Virus record (IMG/VR): IMGVR_UViG_3300032223_001169 | Location: 1 to 38,949 of that record | Reading direction: 5' to 3' (one strand) | DNA length: 38,949 nt | From: a virus | Part shown: positions 14,968 to 24,843 of the stretch, one piece after another | Numbering within the stretch: the first letter of the stretch is position 1 | How the letters are laid out: each line of letters begins with the position of its first letter | Program-made: the position numbers and the translations under genes | Notes under the pieces: model-generated | The model's input: the letters and a program-made list of their open reading frames with translations, nothing else | What the model was told of the DNA's origin: nothing | The model's database searches: none

Positions 14968-15683
14968 GCGTATGCTGCCCGACATGCGGTGCTGCCGCTC
15001 CTGCCCCGCTTCAGCCTCCGCGCAATAGCGTGCAGCTGAAGCCAGGGGCGCGCCCGCTCTCGACGCTGGTGCGTGACCCGAATACGGCCAACCAGCTGAC
15101 GGGCTACCGCGAGACGGACACCCATACAGCCATGGCGCGCGGTCTGGCTGAGTACCTCGGCCAGCAGAGCGTCGAGATCGGGGGGCGAAAGCTCCAGCTC
15201 ACGACCTACACCACTTGGGCCGAGCCTGAGAATCAGGTGTCCTACCCCGCAGCCGCAGTCGGGGGCAATGCCGGCATCTACGAGCGTAGCTTCACGCCCT
15301 CCATCGTCCAGACTCTCGACAAGGACATTCGTCTGGTGGCCTTCTCAGAGTTCAGCCAAGAGTTGAACTTGGAGGTCTGGGCTACGGACCCGAAGGAGCG
15401 TTCCTACCTTGTGGCCCTGGTGGAAGAGGCGCTCAACCCCGTCGAGTGGATGTACGGGATGAGGCTGATTCTGCCCTTCTATCACTCAGCCACAGCGGTC
15501 TACGAGTTGAAGAGCAGTCAGTACACAGACAGCAGCGATGACGCGATGGCTAAGTACCGTCGCGCCACCTTTACCGTGCAGGCAACCACTACGGCTTACC
15601 GCACACTTTCATTCCCCACGGCTTATCCTCGCGTCCAGTTAGACGCAATCGGTCAAGGCGTGGTAATCCCTTCCAGCATCTAG
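14964..15683 (+). CDS. Putative tail terminator / neck protein
   Basis: A 239-aa protein starting ATGA over the previous stop. Residues 4-8 are CCPTC, a zinc-knuckle-like start, followed by a Pro-rich linker. The remainder is alpha/beta, with paired strands (LNLEVWATDPKERSYLVALV, WMYGMRLILPFY) resembling tail-terminator proteins that cap the tail tube and end with the sheath gene downstream. The N-terminal CxxC is unusual for that family. Assignment is by position and general fold. Confidence 0.5.
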   Translation: MSVCCPTCGAAAPAPLQPPRNSVQLKPGARPLSTLVRDPNTANQLTGYRETDTHTAMARGLAEYLGQQSVEIGGRKLQLTTYTTWAEPENQVSYPAAAVGGNAGIYERSFTPSIVQTLDKDIRLVAFSEFSQELNLEVWATDPKERSYLVALVEEALNPVEWMYGMRLILPFYHSATAVYELKSSQYTDSSDDAMAKYRRATFTVQATTTAYRTLSFPTAYPRVQLDAIGQGVVIPSSI

Positions 15684-15695
15684 GAGGCTTTCGCC

Positions 15696-17645
15696 ATGTC
15701 ATTTGTTCGCCGCTTCACCAGCCAGCCCAGCGCGGCTGTTATCTCGCAGATCGAAGGCGTAGTCATTGTTGACCTGCCGACACCTGGCCCCATTGAAGGT
15801 GTTAGCACCGGCGTTGTCGGTGTGGTTGGCGAGTTCGCAGACATGACTTATGCCGTGTCCGTTGACGGCTCGGGCAACGTCACCACCAAGTGCCAGCCGG
15901 TGGAGATCATCTCCGCGACCGACATGGTGAACAAGGTTGGCGGCTGGGATGAGACGCTGGGCGACTTCGGTGGCGATGACGGCAACGGCTACGCCATGGT
16001 GGCCAGCAAGCGGTTCTCGCGCCTGATTCTTGCGCCCATCAACTTGGCATCGTCCAAGGGTGTGCGCCTCTACCGCGAGCTGCCGACCAACACCGCAGCA
16101 GCTATGCCCATCGTTCCGATGCAGGCTGCATCTGTTGCTGCTGGCACCGAGTTCAAGAGCGGCACGGATCGCGTTCGTCTGGCGAAGGCTGTTTCCTTCT
16201 CGGCAGCTGGCCAGATCGCCTTCGGAACCGATGGCTCGCATGGCGTCTATGCCACCACGACCGGCACCTTCACCAGCGCATCCGCCAAGTTCCTGACGGC
16301 TGGCGTTCAGGTTGGAGATGCTCTTGTGCTCGGCACCATCGGCGGCTCGGGCAGCCCCGGCACCTATCGCATCGTGGCGGTCAGCTCTGAGACCTCGCTT
16401 GATGTTGAGGCGCTGGACGGCTCGGCGCTTTCTTGGGCTTCCACCTCCAGCCTGCCTTGGCGCATTCATCCGGCATCTGCATTCGACACGGGTGCGGCGC
16501 ACACGTTCTCGCAGGATGCAGGCTATCTGATCCCGGCCCGCAACCTTGTTCAGGCTATTGCTTCCGGCACGGCGCCTTTTGCGCCGGCAGTTGCAGCGGC
16601 AGCAGGAACGGCCACGGCATGGAGCCCTCTGAGCGGCCTGCGCATGGCGTTCAACCCGACCAGCGGCTTGAGCTACAGCGCGGTTCAGGCACCGAATGCC
16701 GTTACCTCGGGCAGCCTTGAGACGCTCTACGCCTCGGCTATTGACGCCATGCTGGCAGATGCAGCCCCGATGCGCGACGTGTCGGTGATGGTTGCGGCTC
16801 GTACCTCGACCGCGATCCGTGGCTACCTCAAGCAGCACGTCCTGTCGGCCTCTTCGCAGGGTCGCGGGCGTATGGCTGTTATCGCTCCCTCGGTTACGAC
16901 TGTTTCGGAGCCCACGGTTCTGGGCGATGCAGCTCCCGGCGTTGGCGCAACCCGCGACGAGCGCGTGATCTACTGCTGGCCGGCTGTTCGCACTCAGGTG
17001 TCCGAGGCATCGGGCTTCAGCATCAAGACCGCAACCGGCGGGTACACCACGGACGGCATTCTGGATCAACGCGCTGACATCTTCATGGCGTCGATCCTTT
17101 CCAACCTCGCAGCCGAGCGGAACCCTGGACAGGCAACTGATCCGGTTCCGACCTGCCTTGCGGGGGTTCTGGACTTCCAGCGCGGCAACCTGCCTGCCTT
17201 CACCATGACGGACTACATCCTGTTCAAGCAGTACGGCATTGCGGCAATCCGCTTTGACCGCACCGCTGGCAAGGTGTTCCAGTCGGGCATCACCACCTCG
17301 CTCACCACCGGTCAGCGGAACATCAACCGCCGCCGGATGGCTGACGAAGTGCAGGACTCGCTGGCCGCGATCTACGAGAAGTTCAGCAAGCTGCCGCTGT
17401 CGAACCAACTGAAGGACTCGATTGATGCGGAGACGGTGGCGTACCTTGAGACGCTGCTCTCGCCCAACAACCCTGCGGCCCAGCGCATTGAGGCGTACAG
17501 CATCGACTCCAAGTCGGGCAACACGCCGCAGCTGAACGCGCAGGGCATCTATGTGGTTATCGTCAAGGTCCGCATGCTGGCCACGGCTGATGACATCGTC
17601 CTCCAGGCCGAGGTTGGCCCGACCGTCACCGTGACGGCAGCCTAA
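15696..17645 (+). CDS. Contractile tail sheath protein
   Basis: A 649-aa protein with a perfect AGGAGG. The N-terminus (QIEGVVIVDLPTPGPIEGVS then TGVVGVVGEFADM) is the typical sheath opening: an early beta strand, a Pro/Gly loop and GVVGxFA. The body includes the inserted variable domain (about 150-300) and the C-terminal core around VMVAARTSTAIRGYLKQHVL, DFQRGNLPAFTMTDYILF and INRRRMADEVQDSLAAIYEK. Sheath subunits polymerise around the tube and contract to drive it through the envelope. Unusually, the tube gene does not follow; the fibre cluster does. Confidence 0.9.
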   Translation: MSFVRRFTSQPSAAVISQIEGVVIVDLPTPGPIEGVSTGVVGVVGEFADMTYAVSVDGSGNVTTKCQPVEIISATDMVNKVGGWDETLGDFGGDDGNGYAMVASKRFSRLILAPINLASSKGVRLYRELPTNTAAAMPIVPMQAASVAAGTEFKSGTDRVRLAKAVSFSAAGQIAFGTDGSHGVYATTTGTFTSASAKFLTAGVQVGDALVLGTIGGSGSPGTYRIVAVSSETSLDVEALDGSALSWASTSSLPWRIHPASAFDTGAAHTFSQDAGYLIPARNLVQAIASGTAPFAPAVAAAAGTATAWSPLSGLRMAFNPTSGLSYSAVQAPNAVTSGSLETLYASAIDAMLADAAPMRDVSVMVAARTSTAIRGYLKQHVLSASSQGRGRMAVIAPSVTTVSEPTVLGDAAPGVGATRDERVIYCWPAVRTQVSEASGFSIKTATGGYTTDGILDQRADIFMASILSNLAAERNPGQATDPVPTCLAGVLDFQRGNLPAFTMTDYILFKQYGIAAIRFDRTAGKVFQSGITTSLTTGQRNINRRRMADEVQDSLAAIYEKFSKLPLSNQLKDSIDAETVAYLETLLSPNNPAAQRIEAYSIDSKSGNTPQLNAQGIYVVIVKVRMLATADDIVLQAEVGPTVTVTAA

Positions 17646-17690
17646 GCCCTGACCGTATCAATCCTCCGCTGATCTTAGAGGCTCACCACG

Positions 17691-20600
17691 ATGGCCAAGT
17701 CACTGTTTCGCAACAACTGCCAGTCGCCCATTACGCTGCCGCCGCCGTACACGGGCATCGTTGCGCCTGGCGATGCGGTTGTTCTGAACGACCCGCCGCA
17801 TGTTGTTATTGCGACACTTGGCATCATCCCTGAGCTGTCGGGATTTGTGAACGTCACACAGGTGCCGGACTCTCAGCCCAGCGATGGCCATGACCGTGCG
17901 GAGGCGGCATCGGCCATCGCGGAGTCGCTCTCGGCGCTGACTGGCCCGCTGGACCTCAACGGCCAGCGGATCATCAATGCGGCAGATCCGATTGATCTTC
18001 AGGATGTGGCGACCAAGTATTACGTCGACACGCATGGTGGCGGCGGTGGTGGCGGCTCCGGTACGGTCACGCAGGTCAACTCGGGTACGGGTCTGACGGG
18101 TGGGCCGATCACCCTGAGCGGAACGCTGGCAGTCGACTTCGGATCGGCGGCAGGGAAGGTCACGGAAGGCAATGATGCGCGTTTGAACCCTGCTCCTGCT
18201 ACGGCAGGGGCGGTGGTTTACGACACCGGCACGGCCTATTCAGAGACGGCAGCGGGCACGCCTGGGCAGGTCCTGACCGTTGGCGTTGGTGGACTGCCTG
18301 AGTGGGATGATGCCTCTAGCACTCCTTCGGGAGCAGCTGGCGGATCGCTTGCGGGAACCTACCCCAATCCGACCATCGCAGCCTCGGCCATCACCAATAC
18401 TGAGGTTTCGGCCACCGCAGCTATCGCCACCAGCAAGCTCTCGGGGGCGCTGACGGATATCGCCAACAACGGGCTGACTGCCTTTGTTGACGCTGCGACG
18501 CAGGTTGCCCAGACCTACTATGTGGCTGTCGACGGTAACGACACCACGGGCAACGGCTCGATCTCTGCCCCTTACGCCACCATCCAGAAGGCCCACGATA
18601 CGGCTGCGCTTGCCTATACGGGCGGCGAGATGGTGATGATTGATGTTGGTCCCGGCTCCTTCACGGGCAACATCAGCCTCACGCGCTATAACACGCTGGT
18701 TCGCGGCTCTGGGCACCGTGCGGAGATGCAGTGCACTCGCATCAATGGTGCGATTACCGTTAACCCGTCTACGGCCACCCAGAAGTACAACCAGCTTGTT
18801 GGCTTGGCTGGCTGCTTTGTGCAGTCGACCACGACTTCCCCTGCGGTCAAGATCACTGGTTCGGGGCTGTTCTCGACCATCTTCAATGACTGCTACCTGA
18901 CGACTGCCAACGCTGCGGCTACTGCAAACGCATTGGCATGCGATGCCACCGACGTTCAGCGCCCCCGCATCACCGTTAACGACAGCATTCTGACGGTTCA
19001 GACTGCCGGTCCTAACATTGTTCAGCTGGATCGCGGCGATGTTCGGATGACGAACACGCAGATCACGCAGGGCTCTAGCGTTCCCACGGGAAGCGCCGGA
19101 ACGGGTGTCGTGGTGGCAAACAACGCCACCCTCTGGCTGGATCATGGCCTGGTCGAGACGCAGACGACAGGCCCAGGCATTAGCGTTACCGGCGCCAGCA
19201 CGGGTGCCAAGCTGACGCTGACCTACAGCGGCATCACCACCAACTACTCGGGCGCGGCAGACACTTCGCACGGCATCTCCGTCACCAACTCGACGGGTGT
19301 GGCGGCTGTCGTTATTGCCACCACCTTCTCGGTTGCAGATACGTCCGCAGCGGTCTACGCCATCAACGGCAGCGCCCCTGCGATTGTGGTTTACGGCGTG
19401 CTGACCTTTACGCCAGGAACCAACTCGACGTTTGCCTCGGCGCTGACGCTGACGCCGATGACTGAGAAGCTGGGCGCTGTGAATCTGCCCATGCTGACGG
19501 CATCGCTGCCTCTTCAGCTTGACGCATCCAAGAACGTGACGGCTGCCGCCCTCGCGCTTTCGGGCGCACAGGTCACGGGAACCCTGCCGGTGGGCAAGGG
19601 CGGCACTGGCATCGCCACGACGCCTCCTGCTGGCTCTGTGGCCTATGGAAACGGCTCGACGCAGGCGTATACGGCAGTGGGCACCTCGGGACAGCCGCTG
19701 ATCTCAGCTGGCGCAGGAACGCCCGCCTTCGGTGCGCTGGATCTCGCAGGTGCAGGTGTGACCGGAACGCTGCCGGCAGGCAATCAGGCCGCGCAGACGA
19801 TGGGTGGCGACGTTTCCGGCACCACGGCAGCAGCAACGGTTGCCAAGATTCAGGGCCGTGCAGTCGACGCAACCGCACCTACGGCTGGGCAGGTCTATGC
19901 GTGGTCGGGCTCTGCTTGGGCTCCCGCTACGATTAGCTCTGGCGGCGGCGGTGGCGGTGGCGGCGGACTCGTCTACTACATGAACTACACGACTGCTGGC
20001 GCGGCTCCGCTGCCGGCAGTTGGCGACAAGCAGCTTGATCTGACCTTCAATACGGGCGCGCAGGTCAATACAGGCGCTGTTACGGCACCGCAGAGCACCT
20101 ACGCTACGCTGGCAGAGTTCGTCACTGATCTGAATCTGCCTGGCGCAACGACCATTCCTCCCGGCAACTGGGACATCGCTGCCTATCTGACGAGCAGCGG
20201 TCCCAACAGCACCTACTTCCGCGCTCGCGTGTTCAAGTGGGACGGAACCACGCTGTCGGAGCTTTCCTCGTCTCCGTCGGACGATGTGGACATCAGCACC
20301 GCCAGCGCATTCCCTGAGCTGTTCACGGCATCTGTCTACATCCAGCAGGCCGTGCTGACTGCGACTGACCGCATCGTGATCCGCTTGGAGATCACGCGCA
20401 CCACGGTCGGAAGCCGCACGGTTACTGGCTACTTCAACGGCAACACCCCGTCGCATATCCACAGCACCCTTGGCGCTCCTGGTGGCACGGGTCTGGTGAA
20501 GGTTGTTGATGGCGTGGTGCAGGCGCCTGCCTCGCTGATCGTCAATGCCGATGTGGCCTCCAACGCAGCCATCGCAGTCAGCAAGCTGGCAGGCGGCACC

Positions 20601-22544
20601 ACCTCGACTGTTCTGCATGGTGGCGCGACTCCCTCCTTCGGAGCGGTTGCACTTGGGTCGGATGTCAGCGGTCAGCTTCCTGTTGGCAACGGCGGCACCG
20701 GACTGAGCAGCGGCACCTCTGGCGGGCTGCCCTACTTCAACAGCAGCAGCACCATGGCATCGTCGGCGGCGCTGACGGCTAATGCGCTGATGCTGGGTGG
20801 CGGTGCTGGAAGCGCCCCCTCTACGCTGGGATCGCTTGGCACCAGCTCGACGGTGCTGCACGGCAACGCCTCGGGCGCTCCTACCTTCGGGGCTGTCGCA
20901 CTCGGCTCGGATGTTAGTGGCTCGCTGCCCATCGCTAACGGCGGCACCAATGCCACGGCAACCCCCACGGCTGGCGCGGTGGCCTACGGCACGGGAACGG
21001 CTTATGCCTTCTCGGCAGCAGGCACCTCGGGCTACATCCTGACCAGCGGCGGTGTGGGCGCTCCTGTTTGGAAGCAGCTGCTGCCTATTACCAACGGCGG
21101 CACCAACGGGACTGCGGTTCCGACGGCCAATGGCGTGGCTTATGGCGACGGCAGCAAGTACGTCTTCACGGCAGCAGGCACGCTTGATCAGGTTCTGAAG
21201 GTTGGCTCAAGCGGCGCTCCTGAATGGGGCACCAATACGGCATCTCCTACCGGAGCAGCTGGTGGCGACCTGAGCGGCAACTTCCCCAACCCCACCGTGA
21301 GCAAGATCAACGGATCGACGGTTCCGGCTGGCGGCGCACTGACCACAGGCAACACGCTGTATGTTTCGGGCGCAGGCGCTCTTTCGTATGGCGCAGTCAA
21401 CCTGGCGGGCGGCTCCAACTACGTCAGCGGTATTCTGCCGATTGCTAATGGCGGCACGGGCATCAGCACGACGCCCACAGGTGGGCAGGTGTTCTATGGC
21501 ACCTCCAGCGGCACCTATGCGCTGCTTGCCAACGGAACCGCCGGCCAGATCCTGAGAAGCGCAGGCGGCACTGCGGCGCCTAGCTGGTCGACCTCCATTG
21601 GGTCCGCTGGCGTTGATGTTACGACGGCTGGCCGCGATGTTGTTACGCCGACCACTGGCTATACGCCCGTTGCGCTGACCCCGATCCCTGTCACGCAGTC
21701 GGCTATTCTGTTCTCTGGTTTGACCGGCAACGTCGACATGACAACGACGTGCCCGACGTTTAACATCACGGGGATCTCTGCTGGAACGCGCCTTACGATC
21801 ATCAACACCTCCGCGACCTACACGGTCACGCTTGGTGACGACACCACCTATGCGGGCACCAAGGTTCAGCTGGGTGGCGTCAGCCAGCGTATTCTCGGTG
21901 CCTATACGGCAGTCTCGTTCACTTACGACGGCACGTACTGGGTTGAGAGCGCCATTGGTGGTTCGGGTTCTGTTCAGTCCGTCTCGGCCTCGTCTCCGCT
22001 GGCTTCTTCGGGTGGCGGATCGCCCAACATCTCGCTGACGGGCACTGTGGCTGTTGGTAACGGCGGCACGGGCGCCACCAGCCTGACTGCAAACGCAGTC
22101 CTGCTCGGCAACGCAACCAGCGCAGTTCAGACGGTTGCCCCCAGCACTGCTGGCAACATCCTGACCAGCAACGGGATGACTTGGGCCAGCTCGCCTCGCG
22201 CATCCATCCCTTACGATGTGGCTGGCATGGTGGCAGCAAAGCCGGATGCAGGCGCCACGGTGTTCTACTTCAAGGCGACTCGGGCATTCACGCTGTCCTC
22301 AACCAGCACTGATCACGTCTTCACTGCCAACACGGCGGCAACCGGGTCCTCCGTGTTCACGGTCTACCGCAACGCAGGCCAGGTACTGACTGCAACCTTC
22401 GCAGCCTCGGGAACGGTGGCAACGATCAGCGCAGTCGCCAATGCCAGCGTGTCGGTGGGAGACATCCTCAAGGTAGTGGCACCGGCATCGCAGGATGCAA
22501 CGCTGGCCGACATCTATTGGACCCTTAGCGGCTCCGTGGCATAA
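17691..22544 (+). CDS. Giant tail fibre, beta-helix plus GGT repeats
   Basis: A 1617-aa protein. Residues 1-60 (RNNCQSPITLPPPYTGIVAP) recur in two downstream fibre genes and probably form the virion anchor. NGQRIINAADPIDLQDVATK is a fibre-type motif at about 90-110, before a Gly-rich linker. About residues 273-583 look like a right-handed beta-helix (VAVDGNDTTGNGSISAPYAT, a pectate-lyase-like start). From about 625 there are six NGGT-type units (LPVGNGGTGL, LPIANGGTNA, LPITNGGTNG and others) and two PNPT units, typical of trimeric fibre shafts. The last 130 residues are a beta-rich tip (ATRAFTLSSTSTDHVFTA). Receptor binding is inferred. Confidence 0.85.
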   Translation: MAKSLFRNNCQSPITLPPPYTGIVAPGDAVVLNDPPHVVIATLGIIPELSGFVNVTQVPDSQPSDGHDRAEAASAIAESLSALTGPLDLNGQRIINAADPIDLQDVATKYYVDTHGGGGGGGSGTVTQVNSGTGLTGGPITLSGTLAVDFGSAAGKVTEGNDARLNPAPATAGAVVYDTGTAYSETAAGTPGQVLTVGVGGLPEWDDASSTPSGAAGGSLAGTYPNPTIAASAITNTEVSATAAIATSKLSGALTDIANNGLTAFVDAATQVAQTYYVAVDGNDTTGNGSISAPYATIQKAHDTAALAYTGGEMVMIDVGPGSFTGNISLTRYNTLVRGSGHRAEMQCTRINGAITVNPSTATQKYNQLVGLAGCFVQSTTTSPAVKITGSGLFSTIFNDCYLTTANAAATANALACDATDVQRPRITVNDSILTVQTAGPNIVQLDRGDVRMTNTQITQGSSVPTGSAGTGVVVANNATLWLDHGLVETQTTGPGISVTGASTGAKLTLTYSGITTNYSGAADTSHGISVTNSTGVAAVVIATTFSVADTSAAVYAINGSAPAIVVYGVLTFTPGTNSTFASALTLTPMTEKLGAVNLPMLTASLPLQLDASKNVTAAALALSGAQVTGTLPVGKGGTGIATTPPAGSVAYGNGSTQAYTAVGTSGQPLISAGAGTPAFGALDLAGAGVTGTLPAGNQAAQTMGGDVSGTTAAATVAKIQGRAVDATAPTAGQVYAWSGSAWAPATISSGGGGGGGGGLVYYMNYTTAGAAPLPAVGDKQLDLTFNTGAQVNTGAVTAPQSTYATLAEFVTDLNLPGATTIPPGNWDIAAYLTSSGPNSTYFRARVFKWDGTTLSELSSSPSDDVDISTASAFPELFTASVYIQQAVLTATDRIVIRLEITRTTVGSRTVTGYFNGNTPSHIHSTLGAPGGTGLVKVVDGVVQAPASLIVNADVASNAAIAVSKLAGGTTSTVLHGGATPSFGAVALGSDVSGQLPVGNGGTGLSSGTSGGLPYFNSSSTMASSAALTANALMLGGGAGSAPSTLGSLGTSSTVLHGNASGAPTFGAVALGSDVSGSLPIANGGTNATATPTAGAVAYGTGTAYAFSAAGTSGYILTSGGVGAPVWKQLLPITNGGTNGTAVPTANGVAYGDGSKYVFTAAGTLDQVLKVGSSGAPEWGTNTASPTGAAGGDLSGNFPNPTVSKINGSTVPAGGALTTGNTLYVSGAGALSYGAVNLAGGSNYVSGILPIANGGTGISTTPTGGQVFYGTSSGTYALLANGTAGQILRSAGGTAAPSWSTSIGSAGVDVTTAGRDVVTPTTGYTPVALTPIPVTQSAILFSGLTGNVDMTTTCPTFNITGISAGTRLTIINTSATYTVTLGDDTTYAGTKVQLGGVSQRILGAYTAVSFTYDGTYWVESAIGGSGSVQSVSASSPLASSGGGSPNISLTGTVAVGNGGTGATSLTANAVLLGNATSAVQTVAPSTAGNILTSNGMTWASSPRASIPYDVAGMVAAKPDAGATVFYFKATRAFTLSSTSTDHVFTANTAATGSSVFTVYRNAGQVLTATFAASGTVATISAVANASVSVGDILKVVAPASQDATLADIYWTLSGSVA

Positions 22545-22571
22545 GGCGGGTGAGTATATGTAGCGGCTGGG

Positions 22572-22593
22572 CACGGTGCGTCCGCACACCGTG
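22572..22593 (+). promoter_or_regulatory. Hairpin between fibre genes
   Basis: CACGGTG (22572-22578) pairs with CACCGTG (22587-22593), and GTGCG-TC-CGCAC gives a local alternative. It lies in the 74-base gap between two fibre genes and lacks a T-run. A role in mRNA processing or translation of the TTG-started gene downstream is possible. Confidence 0.35.
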
Positions 22594-22618
22594 GCGTGCC
22601 TAGCACTAAGAGGCGCGC

Positions 22619-23530
22619 TTGAAGACGCTCATTCGCAATAACACACAAAGCCCTGTCACCCTGCCGTTACCCTATACGGGAATCCTATCGGCAGGCGAGG
22701 GCGTGGTGGTGGACGAGTCCACCAATGACGTTGTAGCTGCACTTTTCGACGGCGATAAGGGGCCACTTACTAACATCTATGCTGTTTCTCAGGTGGCGGA
22801 CGGTGCCAAGGTTGGCCACCACACGCGGGCTGTCGCGGCTAGAAAGATCGGGCAGGCGCTAGCTCGATCCACCGCAGATATTGAGGTGAATGGCGTCCGT
22901 ATTCGCCGCATAGCACCTCCTGCGGCTGACACGGATGCCGCCACCAAGGGCTATGTCGATGTAACGGACCTGACCCTTCGCGCACTCATTGACGCCATCC
23001 CCAAGCACTACACAGGGGAACGGTACTTTGAGCTTGGCGATGTCTCCACAGGGATCTGGTACGTCACGGTGCAGGCCAATGCTTCCTCTCCCGTTCAGCT
23101 CGACCAGCTTGCGGTCGTCAAGGCCGCGTCCTCAGTTGCTGGCCAGCTTGGCACCTTCGCTGTGAATCTGTCCATCCCCTCCGGGGTGGCTATTCAGTCC
23201 ATCACGCTCTTTACCTACACCAAGCGTGAAACTCAGCCTCGGATTGTCCTGACGATGGATAACCCACAAGGGGCCAAGCATGCCCACCAATTTGTTCGGC
23301 CCAGCGTCTTGCAGTTTCCGCCAACAAACTCGCCTACGGATACGGTCACGGTGTCCGTCGCAGACTCTTCTGGAGCCGTTCCAACGACCTACGGCGTGGT
23401 TGGGCAGCTGGACCCGACGGCGACGTACCCGAAGATCCGCATCGTGGCGACCGGATTTTTCTCGGCAGAATCAAACTCAGTAAGTGACCGCCGGTTCAAC
23501 AAGGCGCAATCGCTGATGGTGCAGTTCTAG
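22619..23530 (+). CDS. Short tail fibre with shared N-terminal anchor
   Basis: A 303-aa protein beginning at TTG 22619; AAGAGG lies 6 bases upstream. The rare start is supported by homology: KTLIRNNTQSPVTLPLPYTG lines up with the first residues of the giant fibre. NGVRIRRIAPPAADTDAATK followed by GYVD (about 88-113) is the same fibre motif that the giant fibre has. The C-terminal half is beta-rich (TVTVSVADSSGAVPTTYGVV). Likely a side fibre attached to the same baseplate site. Confidence 0.7.
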   Translation: MKTLIRNNTQSPVTLPLPYTGILSAGEGVVVDESTNDVVAALFDGDKGPLTNIYAVSQVADGAKVGHHTRAVAARKIGQALARSTADIEVNGVRIRRIAPPAADTDAATKGYVDVTDLTLRALIDAIPKHYTGERYFELGDVSTGIWYVTVQANASSPVQLDQLAVVKAASSVAGQLGTFAVNLSIPSGVAIQSITLFTYTKRETQPRIVLTMDNPQGAKHAHQFVRPSVLQFPPTNSPTDTVTVSVADSSGAVPTTYGVVGQLDPTATYPKIRIVATGFFSAESNSVSDRRFNKAQSLMVQF

Positions 23531-23543
23531 GCAGGAGCAGTCG

Positions 23544-24335
23544 ATGGACCGGCCCGTGATCCTCGGTTTTGTGCCAACAGCGGTGACTTCTGTTGCGAGT
23601 GGAACATGGACGGTCACGGCCAGCGTGGATGATCCATTGGAGGCCAACGACGGCTGGATGGTGGCTCGGGGAGATGTGATCTTCCTCGACCATAGACTAA
23701 GCCCTAGCGCCCCAGGGACCGTCAGCCGGTACATTGTTACTGGGATGCTTTCCGCTTCCAGCCGGCAAGTCTCTGTTGAGCTGGAGTGGAGCAGCGCGTC
23801 GGCACCTGTATCTCCCACTGAATGCATGGGCGCTCGGGGCTATCTGGCGCAGCCCCTAGATGTGGCCGGCACGGTCAAGCACCCTACCCAGCAGACCATC
23901 CTGATCGAGCAGGAGGTCATTGACCTCGCGCAGCAGGCCGAGGTGTTCTCTATCGGAGATGGTGGGGGCGGTTCCGCTACCGACACGGAGCAGACCTTTG
24001 TCACGGATGAGGTGCTGACTCCTCGGATGCTTGTGCATGTCCTGCCCAACGGAAAGGCTGTGAAGGCCACTCCGCAGGACTCTTCTCGCATGCCTGCGCT
24101 CGGCATCGTGCTGGCCTACAACAACGGGACCGTGCGAGTTCGCACTGGCGGTATCGTGGCAAGTGCTGCAACCGGCTTGATTCCAGGCGCTCCCGTGTTT
24201 GTTGGTGACGCTGGCTTGCCTGTAACCGACCCTGCGGGCATAACCCTCCCAGCAGCTTTTCAGATTCTGGGAGTCGCCTTGAATAGCTCGGACATATCGC
24301 TGTCGATCACAGGGCAGATGGTCAAACGGGCTTAA
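23544..24335 (+). CDS. Putative fibre-associated structural protein
   Basis: A 263-aa protein with AGGAG before the ATG. The N-terminal half is beta-rich (ILGFVPTAVTSVASGTWTVT). A glycine stretch (IGDGGGGSATDTEQTFVTDE) links it to a second beta domain (LTPRMLVHVLPNGKAVKATP, IPGAPVFVGDAGLPVTDPAG) of a kind seen as short repeated modules in phage fibre proteins. Function is inferred from its place within the fibre cluster. Confidence 0.5.
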   Translation: MDRPVILGFVPTAVTSVASGTWTVTASVDDPLEANDGWMVARGDVIFLDHRLSPSAPGTVSRYIVTGMLSASSRQVSVELEWSSASAPVSPTECMGARGYLAQPLDVAGTVKHPTQQTILIEQEVIDLAQQAEVFSIGDGGGGSATDTEQTFVTDEVLTPRMLVHVLPNGKAVKATPQDSSRMPALGIVLAYNNGTVRVRTGGIVASAATGLIPGAPVFVGDAGLPVTDPAGITLPAAFQILGVALNSSDISLSITGQMVKRA

Positions 24336-24438
24336 ATTCTAGTGTTTTTGAGCGTCGATTAGGCGCTACAGAAAACCCATGGTAACTTTGACTGGCTCGC
24401 TGGGATTCCGCCCCCGGCAAGCCGAAGGAGGGCGGACA

Positions 24439-24840
24439 GTGGGCGCAGCGCCGAAGACACGCAGGACTCGCAAGACCTCACCGGAGCCGGTAGAGGTTGT
24501 GCCTGTTGTTGAAGCCGCAGAGGCGTCTGTGCCTCCCGCACCTCCTACTCATGTGAAGTTGCACGACCTATGGGAGATGCGTCTGGCGCAGCAGGAAAAG
24601 AGAGCAGCAGAAGCCGAGGCAGAAGTCGCCCGCATCAGCAAGCTCTATGTCCTGCAAGCCATCGACCCCAAGGGTCGTGTGGTGGCCTTGGAAAACAAGC
24701 AGTCGACTGCGAAGGCTCTGGCCGAAAAGGCAGAGACGCGGGCGCTGCTGGCAAAGAAGCGGATTGAAGGCACGCTGGGCCGTTCGATGGCTGGCGTGGC
24801 GATTGATCCAGACACCGGCGAGATCGCCATTCAGGAGTAG
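24439..24840 (+). CDS. Coiled-coil protein in fibre cluster
   Basis: A 133-aa protein from GTG 24439, chosen because AAGGAGG lies 8 bases upstream; the frame is also open from ATG 24379. It has a basic N-terminus (KTRRTRKTS), a Pro/Val/Glu-rich linker and a charged coiled coil at about residues 45-110 (EMRLAQQEKRAAEAEAEVAR). It may be a fibre chaperone or connector. No family is recognised. Confidence 0.5.
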   Translation: MGAAPKTRRTRKTSPEPVEVVPVVEAAEASVPPAPPTHVKLHDLWEMRLAQQEKRAAEAEAEVARISKLYVLQAIDPKGRVVALENKQSTAKALAEKAETRALLAKKRIEGTLGRSMAGVAIDPDTGEIAIQE

Positions 24841-24843
24841 ACC